The notes: generated by a model not told the origin, from the letters alone. 64,000 nt of DNA from Marinobacterium_A aestuariivivens (GCF_042661465.1 NZ_JBHSWE010000001.1:1426001-1490000); one strand, 5' to 3'. Positions 9,142 through 19,556 are shown, counted from the stretch's first letter. Numbers and translations are program-made.

Positions 9142-10537
9142 ATGCATCACCTGCGAGGCTCTGACACCCTCGGATATCTGCTGGGCTTTGTGGCGCTGCT
9201 CTCGCTCGCCGGATGCGCCACCGAACCCCGGCTGGACGTGACGCGAAAGGGTGCGCAGCAGCCGACCGTCAAGCCGCTGGTGCTGGTCGAGGACGGGCAG
9301 CGGGCGGCCAGCCCGTGGGAATACCGGCAGTTGCTGGCACGGGATGCTCCGAATACCGAGACCCAGGCCATGCTGGATCAATTGCTGCGGGTTTCGCAGC
9401 AGGCCACCGGTCAATGGCTGAGCGCCGGCAACGAAGTCCGTGTGCTGGTCGACGGGCCTGCCACTTTCGACCACATGTTCGACGATATCGCCCGGGCCGT
9501 CGAAAGCATCCATTTGGAAACCTTCATCCTCGATGATACGGAAATCGGGAAGGAACTGGCGCAGCAACTGATCGCAAGCCGGCAACGGGGCGTCGACGTC
9601 CGCGTCCTGATCGATGCGGTCGGCAGCGCCGACCTGCCCTCGGAATTCGTGCAACACCTGCGCGATCACGCCATCGAGGTGCACTGGTTCCGCCCCTTCA
9701 ACCCCATAGACCCGCGGCTCTGGCGACTCAACAGCCGCAACCACCGCAAACTCCTGATTATCGACGGACGCATCGCATACAGTGGCGGTATCAACTTCTC
9801 CGGCAGCTACTCGAAGGGCTCATTCTCCACACCCCCGATTCGGACGGTGACCACACCGGCTGGCGCGACACTCACCTGCGCATCGTCGGTCCTGTTGTCC
9901 ATCAACTGCAGCGGGCATTTCTCGAGATGTGGAACAGGGAACGGCCGGATCAGGAACGGATCCGGGGGCCACCCACTTTCCACCGATAGAATCGACTGGC
10001 GATATGATGGCCGGCGTAATCGCCAGCGACGGGGGTGACAACAAGTTCGATATCTACACCGTGCTGGCAGCGGCAATCAGCCACGCCCGGCACCGGGTCT
10101 GGATCACACAGGGCTACTTTGCCCCCAACCAGGCTTTCATCGATATACTCAAGGCGGCGGCCGGGCGCGGCGTCGATGTGCGCCTGTTGCTGCCAGGCGT
10201 GTCCGATGTGCCACTGGTACTTCAGGCGTCCCGATTCAGCTATGAAGCCGGGATACGTATATACGAACGTCAGGGCTCGCCCCTGCATGCCAAGACCATC
10301 GTTGTAGACAGCATCTGGACCAGCGTCGGCTCGGCGAACCTGGACTATCGCAGTCTCGTCTACAACTTCGAGCTCAATACCGTTGTCGTCAGCAGTCAGC
10401 TCGGCCGCGCGATGGACAAGCTGTTCCTGGCCGATCTGCAGTACGCCGATGAAATCACCCTGGCGGCCAGGCAACGCCGTTCGTTGCTGCAACGACTGAG
10501 CGAGATTCTCGGCAACCTGCTCAGACCCCTGCTCTGA
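9142..10537 (+). CDS. Phospholipase-D superfamily lipoprotein, cardiolipin-synthase-like (two frameshifts)
   Basis: Two HKD motifs are visible: NHRKLLIIDGRIAYSGGINF and HAKTIVVDSIWTSVGSANLD. Together they form the active site of phospholipase D and bacterial cardiolipin synthases. The N-terminus MHHLRGSDTLGYLLGFVALL runs to LSLAGC, a lipobox with Cys25, so the protein is probably membrane-anchored by lipid rather than by the two helices of ClsA. A GTG at 9130 is an alternative start. One-base losses near 9829-9834 (C run) and about 9960-9970 (G run) break it; whole length is about 465 residues. It is the last gene of the BON operon, consistent with membrane-lipid remodelling. Confidence 0.87.
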
Positions 10538-10670
10538 TCGCGACGACGGCCCGGTGCAGCCCGCCCGTTAATCGACACCGGAACCTGCTGCTTCGACAAA
10601 AGCCGGTACGATCAGAGCTTTCTGTTATACTGCCATTCGTTCCATTCATCCAATCCAGCAGTCGTTCAGC

Positions 10671-11705
10671 ATGTCCAAACGCACCTTCGACAGCCATTTC
10701 CACCGCAGCAACCAGGCCTATCTGAAAAACGAGAGTGGCACCCGCACCGAACCGATCCGCATCGGCTTCGTGCTGCTAGAGCATTTCTCGATGATGGCCT
10801 TCACCGGTGCCGTCGATGCCATCGTCACCGCCAACCTGCTGAGCAGTTGCCCGCTTTACACCTTCCAGACACTGAGCACCGACGGTGATGCCGTGCGCAG
10901 TGACCTGGGCATCGATATCTCCGTCAATGCCGCTCTGCTGGAGCTAGATATCCGCCGGTTCGACCTGCTGTTCCTCTGCGGCGGCTATCGCACGCCGCTG
11001 CAGCCGGACAGGCAACTGCTCGAAAAGCTGCGCGAGGCGGACCGCCTGGGACTGACCCTCGGAGGGCTCTGGAACGGCAGCCTGATGCTGGCCCAGGCCG
11101 GCCTGATGAACGGCTACGAATGTACACTGCACCCCGAGAACCGGGCCAGCCTCGAGGAGACCTGCCCGAAGGTCAGGCTCTCGACCCACCCGTACGTGAT
11201 CGATCGCCACCGCGTCTCCTGCGCGGGCGCCAGCAGCGCCCTCGACATGATGCTGGCCGTCATCCGCCAGCATTATGGCCAGGAGGTGGTGCGCGGCATC
11301 GAGGAGATCCTCAGCTGCGACAAGATTGGCGAGCTGCCGGACCGGCCGATGCCGACCGTCGCCAGCGACCCCACCCTGCCGGAATCGCTTAAGGCAGTGC
11401 TGCAGCTGATGGAAGCGAATATCGAGGAACCGCTGGGCATGGAGGAGATCGCCGGTCTCGTGAACCTGTCGCGGCGCCAGATCGAACGGCTATTCCACCG
11501 CCATATAGAGAGCACGCCGTCGAAATACTACCTGGAGCTGCGGATCACCCGCGCCCGGCGCCTGCTGCTGCAGACCAACGAGTCGATCGCTGCCATCGCC
11601 GTGGCCTGCGGCTTCGTCAGCACCACCCACTTCAGCCACTGCTACCGCGACTATTTCGGCGTCTCGCCGACCCAGGCCCGGCAGAACCGGGCCAAGAGCC
11701 GCTGA
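10671..11705 (+). CDS. gbdR: GlxA-family AraC-type regulator, GbdR-like
   Basis: A 344-residue activator. The N-terminal half is a DJ-1/PfpI-like (GATase1-like) sensor domain (FDLLFLCGGYRT, GLWNGSLMLAQAGLM). The C-terminal 100 residues form an AraC double helix-turn-helix (SRRQIERLFHRH, IAAIAVACGFVSTTHFSHCY). The LEHFSMMAFTGAVDAI start is typical of the GbdR/CdhR group, which senses glycine betaine, dimethylglycine or carnitine. Its position next to purU-soxGADB-glyA and near sdaB and fdhA strongly favours GbdR, activator of glycine-betaine catabolism. A carnitine regulator (CdhR) is the main alternative. Confidence 0.82.
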   Translation: MSKRTFDSHFHRSNQAYLKNESGTRTEPIRIGFVLLEHFSMMAFTGAVDAIVTANLLSSCPLYTFQTLSTDGDAVRSDLGIDISVNAALLELDIRRFDLLFLCGGYRTPLQPDRQLLEKLREADRLGLTLGGLWNGSLMLAQAGLMNGYECTLHPENRASLEETCPKVRLSTHPYVIDRHRVSCAGASSALDMMLAVIRQHYGQEVVRGIEEILSCDKIGELPDRPMPTVASDPTLPESLKAVLQLMEANIEEPLGMEEIAGLVNLSRRQIERLFHRHIESTPSKYYLELRITRARRLLLQTNESIAAIAVACGFVSTTHFSHCYRDYFGVSPTQARQNRAKSR

Positions 11706-11765
11706 ACGGGACCAGGGCCCCCGGGCCTGATTCGGCGTTTGTTCGCGGAAAAGCGGGGAGCTCTC

Positions 11766-11833
11766 GTAGGAGCGCCGCCCCGGTGCGAACAGCTGCAATG
11801 CCGTCATTGTTCGCTTCGGGGCGAGGCTCCTAC
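11766..11833. repeat. REP-like inverted repeat (GTAGGAGC ... GCTCCTAC)
   Basis: GTAGGAGCGCCGCCCCGGTG at 11766 is mirrored by a copy ending GAGGCTCCTAC at 11833, giving a long imperfect hairpin. GTAGGAGC palindromes are the common extragenic REP type in Pseudomonas relatives. It lies between the convergent gbdR and purU genes, as is usual for such elements. The rest of 11706-11967 holds only further GC-rich short repeats. Confidence 0.7.
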
Positions 11834-11967
11834 AAAAGCGAAAGGAGCCCCGAGACCTGATTTGGGATTTGGGGGAGCTCTAAGAGCGTAAACCAGGTCC
11901 GGGGTTTAGGGGCGGGCCCGCCGCCCTGGCAGCGGGCCCGGATGCTTGGGGCAACCCAGTCGGCGCT

Positions 11968-12834
11968 TTAGTCCGCAAAGACCACAGTGCGCTGACCAAG
12001 GAGGAATACCCGTTTCTCGATGTGGTACCGGATCGCCTTGAACAGGGTCACGCGCTCGATATCCTGACCTTTTTCGATCAGGTCTTCCGGATATTGGGCG
12101 TGATTCACCGGCTGAATGCCCTGGGTGATGATCGGCCCTTCATCGAGATCGTTGTTGACGTAGTGCGCGGTCGCACCCACCAGTTTTACGCCTTTCTCCC
12201 ACGCCTGATGGTAGGGCTTGGCACCCTTGAAGCCCGGCAGCAGGGAATGGTGGATATTGATCGCCCAGCCGTCCAGCTTGCTGCACAGATCCGGCGACAG
12301 CACCTGCATGTAGCGGGCCAGTACCACCAGTTCGGCATCGTACTGCTGAATCAGTTTCCACACTTCCGCCTCCTGCTCCGCCTTGGTGTCCGGCGTGATC
12401 GGGAGATGGTAGTACGGTATGCCATGCCAGTCGGCCAGCGATTTCAGGTCCGGGTGATTTGAGATGATCACCGGGATCTCGATATTCAGTTGACCGGTCC
12501 GGAAACGGTACAGCAGGTCGTTAAGGCAGTGGTCGTATTTCGACACCAGGATCGCCACGCGGGGCCTGTGATCCGGCGCCGTCAGTTGCCATTCCATGCT
12601 GAATTCTGCGGCACGCTTGGCGAAAGCCTCATTGAAAGCCTCTTCGCTGAAGCCGTCGCGCTCGGGCCGGAATTCGACCCGAATGCAGAAACGCTCGAGT
12701 TCGCGATCGTCGAACGACTGCATCTCCAGCACATAGTTGCCGGTCTCCGCCAAAAAGCGGGTGACCACGTCCACGGTTCCGAGGCGACTCGGGCAGCTGG
12801 CCGTGAAAATCCAGGGTTTCGGTTTGTTTGTCAT
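11968..12834 (-). CDS. purU: Formyltetrahydrofolate deformylase
   Basis: Hydrolyses 10-formyl-THF to formate and THF, regenerating THF for sarcosine oxidase. The 288-residue protein has an N-terminal ACT domain (WIFTASCPSRLGTVDVVTRF) and a C-terminal formyltransferase-fold domain. The latter includes VAILVSKYDHCLNDLLYR, the active-site INIHHSLLPGFKGAKPYHQA and GATAHYVNNDLDEGPII. Full length and intact. It is the distal gene of the glyA-soxBDAG-purU operon, as in Pseudomonas, 133 bases after soxG. That gap contains a TCCGGGG/CCCCGGA hairpin near 12910-12943. Confidence 0.96.
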   Translation of the reverse strand: MTNKPKPWIFTASCPSRLGTVDVVTRFLAETGNYVLEMQSFDDRELERFCIRVEFRPERDGFSEEAFNEAFAKRAAEFSMEWQLTAPDHRPRVAILVSKYDHCLNDLLYRFRTGQLNIEIPVIISNHPDLKSLADWHGIPYYHLPITPDTKAEQEAEVWKLIQQYDAELVVLARYMQVLSPDLCSKLDGWAINIHHSLLPGFKGAKPYHQAWEKGVKLVGATAHYVNNDLDEGPIITQGIQPVNHAQYPEDLIEKGQDIERVTLFKAIRYHIEKRVFLLGQRTVVFAD

Positions 12835-12967
12835 CGCGGATCCTCGTGTGTTGCCTGCAAGCAGAAACGATCGTTGACCGCTTCCGGCATGTCAAGGGCA
12901 GGCACTGATCCGGGGCAACAGCGCGAAGCTGCGAATCCCCGGACCAGTACCTGCTCGCAGGCCCGGA

Positions 12968-13630
12968 TCAGGCCTTGACGACCAGGCCGTACTCGGCGCT
13001 GGCATCCTGCAGCCAGAGCCAGGCATAGTCGGCAAAGCTTCTGCGGATCACCAGCTCCCAGCGCTCGTCGCCGGTGCGACGGATCACCGCCTGGGTCTTG
13101 GCGAACACCGAGGTGACCACCTTGCCGACCGGGAAGTTGCGATCATGCACGTCGTACGGCGTCGACTTCTTCAGCACCTTGCGGGCGTCGGGACCGGACA
13201 GTTCCAGCACGGTCTGGCCGCCGCTGGCGTTGACGATGGCGTAGTGACCGCCCATCGCCTCGCGCAGACGGTTCTCCAGCTCGAACGCCTCCTCACCCGG
13301 GACGATCACCAGCCACTCGTCCGGCGAGATCCAGCGCACCGAGGTGCTGCCCTGCTCGGCGGAGGACAGCGGCCCCGGCAGATCGAAGCCCAGCACCTCG
13401 CGGGCACCGGCCAGGAAGGCCTGATTGTCGACACTGCCGCGGATCACCAGGTGACCCAGCAGCTTGTGCTCCTGCAGGGTGACGCCGCCGTCCTTGGGGC
13501 CTTTCTTCGCGACCGTCGCCAGGTCCGCGTGGTGCAGTGGCGACTCGGCACGCTGGCCGGGGCCGGCCAGCTGGTCCATCAGGGCCACTTTCTGCACTTT
13601 CAACTGTTCCGGTGCAATCATCTCAGACAT
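12968..13630 (-). CDS. soxG: Heterotetrameric sarcosine oxidase gamma subunit
   Basis: A 220-residue subunit of the TSOX complex (alpha-beta-gamma-delta), which demethylates sarcosine to glycine with O2 and THF. Seen motifs are SPLHHADLATVAKKGPKDGG near the N-terminus, RWISPDEWLVIVPG and a terminal DYAWLWLQDASAEYGLV, all usual for SoxG. The start overlaps the end of soxA by eight bases, which indicates translational coupling. Confidence 0.95.
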   Translation of the reverse strand: MSEMIAPEQLKVQKVALMDQLAGPGQRAESPLHHADLATVAKKGPKDGGVTLQEHKLLGHLVIRGSVDNQAFLAGAREVLGFDLPGPLSSAEQGSTSVRWISPDEWLVIVPGEEAFELENRLREAMGGHYAIVNASGGQTVLELSGPDARKVLKKSTPYDVHDRNFPVGKVVTSVFAKTQAVIRRTGDERWELVIRRSFADYAWLWLQDASAEYGLVVKA

Positions 13631-16600
13631 TTTGACGCTCCCCTTTCGGATCCAGGAAGATCGGGCTGCAGATTTCGGCTTCGATCACGCTGCCGTCAGC
13701 CTGCGGGTAATAGACGGTGTCACCCATCCGGTTGTGGCCGTTACGGATCATCCCCATGGCGATGGAGTGACCGAGGTTGGCGCTGTAGTAGCTGGAGGTC
13801 ACGTGCCCAAGCATCTTCATCGGCAGCGGCTGCTTCGGATCGTCGACCGCCTGGGAGCCTTCCGGAATGACCTTGTTCGGGTCCTTCGCCTTCAGGCCCA
13901 CCAGCTGCTTGCGATCGGTGCGGACGCAGTCCTCGCGCGCCATGCCGCGCTTGCCGATGTAGCTGAACGGCTTGTTGTTCGAAACACACCAGCTCATGCC
14001 CAGGTCGATCGGGGTCACGGAACCGTCGGTGTCCTGGCCGGCGATGATGAAGCCCTTCTCGGCACGCAGTACGTGCATGGTCTCGGTGCCGTACGGCGTC
14101 AGGTTGTACTTGGCGCCGTGCTCGAACAGCTTCTCCCAGACGTGCAGACCGTAGTTGGCCTGAACGTTGATCTCGTAGGACAGCTCGCCGGTGAAGGAGA
14201 TACGGAACACCCGTGCCGGTACGCCGGCCACCTTGCCCTGACGCCAGTCCATGAACTTGAAGCTGTCGCCTTCCAGATCGATGTCGTCGGTCAGCTCGGC
14301 CAGCAGCTTGCGGCTGTTGGGACCGGAGATCGTCATCGTCGCCCACTGGTCGGTGACGGTGTTGAAGTACACCTCCATTTCCGGCCACTCGGTCTGATGG
14401 TACAGCTCCAGCCACTCCAGCACGCGCGCCGCGCCGCCGGTGGTGGTGGTCATCAGGAAGTGGTTCTCGCCCAGGCACGAGGTCACGCCGTCGTCGAAGA
14501 CCATGCCGTCTTCGCCGCACATCAGGCCGTAACGGCACTTGCCGACCGCCAGCTTGGCCCAGGCGTTGGTGTAGACGCGTGCCAGGAACTCGCGCGCATC
14601 CGGACCCTGGATATCGATCTTGCCAAGGGTCGACGCATCGAGAATGCCGACGCTCTCACGGGTCGCCTTGCACTCGCGGTCCAGCGCGTCCTGCATCGAC
14701 TCGCCCGCCTTCGGGAAGTACCAGGGACGCTTCCAGTTACCGACGTCCTCGAACAGCGCGCCGTGCTCGACATGCCACTTGTGCATGGCGCTGTAGCGCT
14801 TGACGTCGAACAGCTCACCGCAGTCGCGGCCGGCGATGGCACCGAAGGTGATCGGCGTGTAGTTCGGCCGGAAGATGGTGGTGCCGGTTTGCGGGATCGT
14901 CTGGTTCAGCGACCTGGCGGCGATCGCCATGCCGTTGATGTTGCCCAGCTTGCCCTGGTCGGTACCAAAGCCCATCGCGGTGTAGCGCTTGACGTGCTCG
15001 ATCGACTCGAAGCCCTCGCGGGTCGCCAGCTCGATACCGGCGGCGGTGACGTCGTTCTGATAGTCGACGAACTGCTTCGGCGCACGGGCGGTCGGCTTGG
15101 TGTGCGGAATGTGGAACAGCGCCATGGCCGGACCTTCCTTCACCTCTTCGCTCAGCGGCAGGGCGATACCCTTGGCGGCGTCCTTGAAGCCGGCATTCTC
15201 GGCGGCCTTGGCACCGGCACGGGCACCCTCTTCCAGCACCTTCTTCAGGCTGTAGGTACCGTTGATGCCGCCGGCGGTCAGCTGACGCTGCACGGTCTTG
15301 CCCGGCACGAAACCGATGATGTCGTCACGCCATTCCGGACGGCTGCCGGTATGGCAGGACAGGTGGATGACCGGGCTCCAGCCACCGGAGCTGGCGACGG
15401 TATCGCAGCTCAGGCGCTCGACGGAGCCGGTGACCTTCTCGCCCTGGCATCGATCGGCGCCACCTGGACACCGGAGACCCGCTTGCTGCCCTGAACGTCG
15501 ATCACGGCGGAGCCGGTGATGATGTTCAGGCCGCGCTTGCGCGCTGCCTCGATCCGGGCACCTTTCGGGTTCTGGCGGGTATCGACGATCGCCACCACGC
15601 GACGGCCGGCCTCGGCCCAGTCCAGCGCGGTCTGGTAGGCGTAGTCGTTGGTGGTCATCAGCACCAGCTCGTTGCCCGGCACCACGCCGTAACGGTTGAT
15701 GTAGGTGGAGACGGCGGAGGCCTGCATCACGCCCGGCACATCGTTGTTGCCGAACACCAGCGGACGCTCGTGGGCGCCGGTCGCCAGCACCACCCAGTTG
15801 GCACGCACGCGGTGCATGCGCTGGCGCACCTGGCCCTTCGGCGCCTGATCGGCCAGATGGTCGGTGCAGCGCTGATGGATGGTCAGGAAGTTGTGGTCGT
15901 GGTAGCCGTTGACGGTGGAGCGCGGCAACAGCAGTACTTCCGGATGCTTCTCGAGCTCGGCGACGGTCTCGGCAACCCACTCGGCCGCCGGACGGCCGTT
16001 GATCTGCTCGCGGCTGTGCAGCAGGCTGCCACCGAACTCGCTCTGCTCGTCGGCCAGGATCACGCGGGCACCGCTGCGGGCAGCGACCAGCGCGGCGGCC
16101 AGGCCTGCGGGGCCGGCACCGGCGATCATGACGTCGCAGTGATGGTTGACCTTGTCATAGATGTCCGGGTCGTTTTCCAGCGGCGAGCGGCCGAGGCCGG
16201 CCGCCTTGCGGATGAACTTCTCGTAGGTCTCCCACAGCGACTGCGGGTACATGAAGGTCTTGTAGTAGAAGCCCGGGGGCATCATGCGGCCGCCGACCTT
16301 GCCGACATAGCTCATCAGGTCGAGCTCGGCATTGGGCCAGCCATTGGTGGCATTGGCCACCAGGCCGTTGAACAGTTCCTGCTGGGTGGCGCGGACGTTC
16401 GGCACCTGGGTCGCTTCGGTAGCCCCCAGCTGCAGTACGGCGTTGGGCTCTTCGGCGCCGGCGGCGACGATGCCGCGCGGGCGGCTGTACTTGAAGCTGC
16501 GGCCGACGATATCGACGCCGTTGGCCAGCAGGGCGGAGGCCAGGGAATCACCCTGGTAACCGATATACTGACGGCCGTTGTAGCTGAAACGCAGCTGCTT

Positions 16601-16648
16601 GGAACGGTCGATGCGCCCACCGGAGGCGAGACGGTTTTTCTGGCTCAT
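13623..16648 (-). CDS. soxA: Heterotetrameric sarcosine oxidase alpha subunit (one frameshift)
   Basis: The large subunit of about 1008 residues. The N-terminus RLASGGRIDRSKQLRFSYNG starts a 2Fe-2S/ubiquitin-like domain (FNGRQYIGYQGDSLASAL-like) typical of TSOX alpha. A dinucleotide-binding domain follows (VMIAGAGPAGLAAALVAARS). The C-terminal 400 residues form an aminomethyltransferase (GcvT-like) domain that binds THF (YTNAWAKLAVGKCRYGLMCG, LTPYGTETMHVLRAEKGFII). A one-base loss near 15445-15455 (APID-AQGEKVTG expected) splits it into two open frames. The start is 15 bases after soxD. Confidence 0.95.
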
Positions 16649-16662
16649 AAAGTCCGCTCCTC

Positions 16663-16952
16663 TTACTTGCCGGCGGCGACCACGGTCGGCCGCTCCCCGA
16701 TTTTGTAGACTTCTTTGATTTCGTAGCTGACGGTGTCGCGCGTCACGTTGAAGAACTTGCGGCAGCCGGTCGCGTGAACCCAGAGTTCATGGTGCAGGCC
16801 ACGGGGTTCTTGCGGAAGTAGAGGTAGTCGCCCCACTCCCTGTCGCTGCAGCTGTCCGGATCCGCCGGGCGGGCGATGTGCGCCTGACCCTTGGCGTGAA
16901 ACTCTTCTTCTTCGCGGTGTTCGCCACAGTGCGGGCAGTAGATATAGAACAT
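16663..16952 (-). CDS. soxD: Heterotetrameric sarcosine oxidase delta subunit (one frameshift)
   Basis: A small zinc-binding subunit of about 96 residues. It starts MFYIYCPHCGEHREEEEFHA, with Cys6 and Cys9 as the first two zinc ligands, then GQAHIARPADPDSCSDREWG and, after the frameshift, GLHHELWVHATGCRKFFNVT, which supplies the remaining ligands. A one-base loss in the C-run near 16795-16803 puts the second half in another frame. It lies 14 bases after soxB and 14 before soxA. Confidence 0.93.
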
Positions 16953-16966
16953 CGTTGAAACTCCCC

Positions 16967-18220
16967 TTAGTGCGCCACACCCGCCGCGCCGTGCTCATCG
17001 ATCAGCGCGCCGTTATGGAAGCGGAACATGGAAAACGGTTTCGCCAGCGGATGGGCTTCGCCCTTCGCCAGAGTCGCGGCAAAGACGTTGCCGGATCCCG
17101 GGGTGGCCTTGAAGCCGCCGGTACCCCAACCGCAGTTGAAGAACAGGTTCTCAACCGGGGTGTCGGAGATGATCGGGCAGGCATCCGGGCAGGTGTCGAC
17201 GATACCGCCCCACTGACGGTTCATGCGCACGCGGCTGAAGATCGGGAACAGCTCGATGATCGCCGCCACCGTGTGCTCGATGGTCGGGTAGGAGCCGCGC
17301 TGACCGTAACCGTTGTAGCCGTCGATACCGGCGCCGATGACCAGGTCGCCCTTGTCGGACTGGCTGACGTAGCCGTGTACGTGGTTGGACATCACCACGG
17401 TGTCGAGGATCGGCTTGATCGGCTCGGAGACCAGCGCCTGCAGCGGGTGCGACTCGAGCGGCAGGTCGAAACCGGCCATCTTCGCCATCACGCCGGAGTT
17501 GCCGGCCACGACGCAGCCCACACGGTCGGCCTTGATGTCGCCGTGACGGTTGGTCTTGACGCCCACGATGGCGCCGTCCTCGATAATCATGTCGACCACT
17601 TCGGTCTGCTGGATCAGGTCCACGCCGTAGGAGTCGGCGGCGCGGGCGAAGCCCCAGGCCACGGCGTCGTGACGGGCGACACCGGCACGCGGCTGCCAGG
17701 ACGCACCCAGCACCGGATAGCGGGTGTTGGCGGAGCAGTCCATCATCGGCACGATCTCCTGCACGCCCTTGGCGTCCAGGACTTCGCCGTCGATACCGTT
17801 AAGACGGTTGGCGTTGACGCGGCGCTGGATGTCGCGCATGTCCTGCAGCGTGTGACCGAGGTTCAGTACGCCGCGCTGGGAGAACATGACGTTGTAGTTC
17901 AGATCCTGGGACAGGCCTTCCCAGAGCTTCATCGCGTGCTCGTAGAGGTGAGCCGCTTCGTCCCACAGGTAGTTGGAACGCACGATGGTGGTGTTACGGG
18001 CGGTGTTGCCGCCGCCGAGGTAACCTTTCTCGATCACCGCGACATTGGTGATGCCGTGTTCCTTGGCCAGGTAGTAGGCCGTCGCCAGACCGTGACCGCC
18101 GCCACCGACGATGATGACATCGTACTTCTTCTTCGGCTTGGGATTGCGCCAGACGCGCTGCCAGTTCTCGTGGTAATTCAGGGCATGTTTCAACAGCCCG
18201 AAACCGGAATAATGCTGCAT
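16967..18220 (-). CDS. soxB: Heterotetrameric sarcosine oxidase beta subunit
   Basis: The catalytic subunit of about 417 residues that oxidises sarcosine with covalent FMN and FAD. I chose ATG at 18220 (MQHYSGFGLLKHALNYHENW), preceded by GGGGGAGC, rather than the upstream ATG at 18289. The FAD-binding motif VIIVGGGGHGLATAYYLAKE lies at about residues 38-57. The region ending GGFKATPGSGNVFAATLAKG matches the family. Intact. Confidence 0.96.
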   Translation of the reverse strand: MQHYSGFGLLKHALNYHENWQRVWRNPKPKKKYDVIIVGGGGHGLATAYYLAKEHGITNVAVIEKGYLGGGNTARNTTIVRSNYLWDEAAHLYEHAMKLWEGLSQDLNYNVMFSQRGVLNLGHTLQDMRDIQRRVNANRLNGIDGEVLDAKGVQEIVPMMDCSANTRYPVLGASWQPRAGVARHDAVAWGFARAADSYGVDLIQQTEVVDMIIEDGAIVGVKTNRHGDIKADRVGCVVAGNSGVMAKMAGFDLPLESHPLQALVSEPIKPILDTVVMSNHVHGYVSQSDKGDLVIGAGIDGYNGYGQRGSYPTIEHTVAAIIELFPIFSRVRMNRQWGGIVDTCPDACPIISDTPVENLFFNCGWGTGGFKATPGSGNVFAATLAKGEAHPLAKPFSMFRFHNGALIDEHGAAGVAH

Positions 18221-18271
18221 GATGCCAGCTCCCCCAGAAAGCCCGGAACCCCGGGAATAAATTCGAGAGTC

Positions 18272-18285
18272 CCCCGGGCCCGGGG
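18272..18285. repeat. Perfect 14-bp GC palindrome in the glyA-soxB spacer
   Basis: CCCCGGGCCCGGGG lies just after the glyA stop, within the 76-base glyA-soxB gap. As RNA it would form a stem that could attenuate expression of soxB relative to glyA or protect transcript ends. There is no T-run, so it is unlikely to be a full terminator. Confidence 0.4.
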
Positions 18286-18296
18286 TCAAGTCCTGC

Positions 18297-19556
18297 TTAG
18301 CGGTATACCGGATAGTCAGCGCACAGGGCGTGGACTTTTGCCTTCACCTCTGCGATGACGGGCTCGGCATCGCCGGCCTGCATGGCATCGAGGATGTCGG
18401 CGATCCAGCCGGCCAGCTGCTCGCACTGCGCTTCCTTGAAGCCGCGGGTGGTGATGACCGGCGAACCGATACGCAGACCGGAGGTCACGAACGGCGACTG
18501 CGGGTCGTTCGGCACCGCGTTCTTGTTGACGGTGATGGAGGCACGACCCAGGGCGGCGTCCGCATCCTTTCCGGTCAGACCCTGCTTGATCAGGCTCAGC
18601 AGGAACAGGTGGTTCCGGGTGCCGCCGGAGACGACATCGTAGCCGCGGTCGATAAACACCTTAGCCATGGTCTGGGCATTTTTCAGCACCTGCGCCTGGT
18701 ATTCCTTGAATTCAGGCTCCAGCGCTTCCTTGAACGCCACTGCCTTGGCGGCGATGACGTGCATCAGCGGACCGCCCTGACCGCCCGGGAAGACGGCGGA
18801 GTTCAGCTTCTTCTCCAGGTCCGGGTTGGCCTTCGCCAGGATCAGACCGCCACGGGGACCGCGCAGGGTCTTGTGGGTGGTGGTGGTGACAACATCGGCG
18901 TAGGGCAGCGGATTCGGGTACAGACCCGCCGCGATCAGGCCGGCAACGTGTGCCATGTCGACGAACAGGTAGGCACCCACTTCATCGGCGATCTGGCGGA
19001 AACGGGCCCAGTCAACGACCTGGGAGTAGGCGGAGAAGCCGGCGACGATCATCTTCGGCTTGTGCTCGCGCGCCAGGGCTTCGACCTGGTCGTAGTCGAT
19101 CTCGCCGTTTTCGTTCAGACCGTACTGGACAGCGTTGTAGATCTTGCCGGAAAAGTTGACGTGGGCACCGTGGGTCAGGTGACCGCCGTGGGCCAGACTC
19201 ATGCCCAGCACGGTATCGCCGGGCGCACACAGCGCCATGTAGACGGCAGCGTTGGCCTGGGAGCCGGAGTGCGGCTGGACGTTGGCGTAATCGGCGCCGA
19301 ACAGCTCCTTGGCGCGGTCGATGGCCAGCTGCTCAACCACGTCGACGTGCTCGCAACCGCCGTAGTAGCGCTTCCCGGGGTAGCCTTCGGCATACTTGTT
19401 GGTCAGCACCGACCCCTGAGCTTCCATCACGCGCGGGCTGGTGTAGTTTTCGGACGCAATCAGTTCGATATGCTCTTCCTGACGCTGCGCTTCAGACTGC
19501 ATCGCTGCCCACAGGGCTTCGTCGAAACTCTGGATCTGGTCGTTTTTGCTAAACAT
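18297..19556 (-). CDS. glyA: Serine hydroxymethyltransferase
   Basis: A PLP enzyme that joins glycine and 5,10-methylene-THF to give serine, taking both products of sarcosine oxidase. The 419-residue protein has EHIELIASENYTSPRVMEAQ near the N-terminus, the PLP-lysine motif VVTTTTHKTLRGPRGGLILA, and GGTRNHLFLLSL and GLRIGSPVITTRGF near the end. It heads the operon with soxBDAG and purU, so it is the catabolic glyA1-type copy. A ribosome site (GAGGAG) precedes ATG. Intact. Confidence 0.97.
   Translation of the reverse strand: MFSKNDQIQSFDEALWAAMQSEAQRQEEHIELIASENYTSPRVMEAQGSVLTNKYAEGYPGKRYYGGCEHVDVVEQLAIDRAKELFGADYANVQPHSGSQANAAVYMALCAPGDTVLGMSLAHGGHLTHGAHVNFSGKIYNAVQYGLNENGEIDYDQVEALAREHKPKMIVAGFSAYSQVVDWARFRQIADEVGAYLFVDMAHVAGLIAAGLYPNPLPYADVVTTTTHKTLRGPRGGLILAKANPDLEKKLNSAVFPGGQGGPLMHVIAAKAVAFKEALEPEFKEYQAQVLKNAQTMAKVFIDRGYDVVSGGTRNHLFLLSLIKQGLTGKDADAALGRASITVNKNAVPNDPQSPFVTSGLRIGSPVITTRGFKEAQCEQLAGWIADILDAMQAGDAEPVIAEVKAKVHALCADYPVYR

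Noticed and set aside
11881..11967. GC-rich repeats after the REP-like element as a small RNA gene
   Set aside because: Several short GGGCCCG-type repeats are present but no promoter or terminator pair defines a transcript.
15298..15519. Short plus-strand ORFs inside soxA as separate genes
   Set aside because: They are shadows of the minus-strand soxA coding frame, which has full-length homology once one base is restored.
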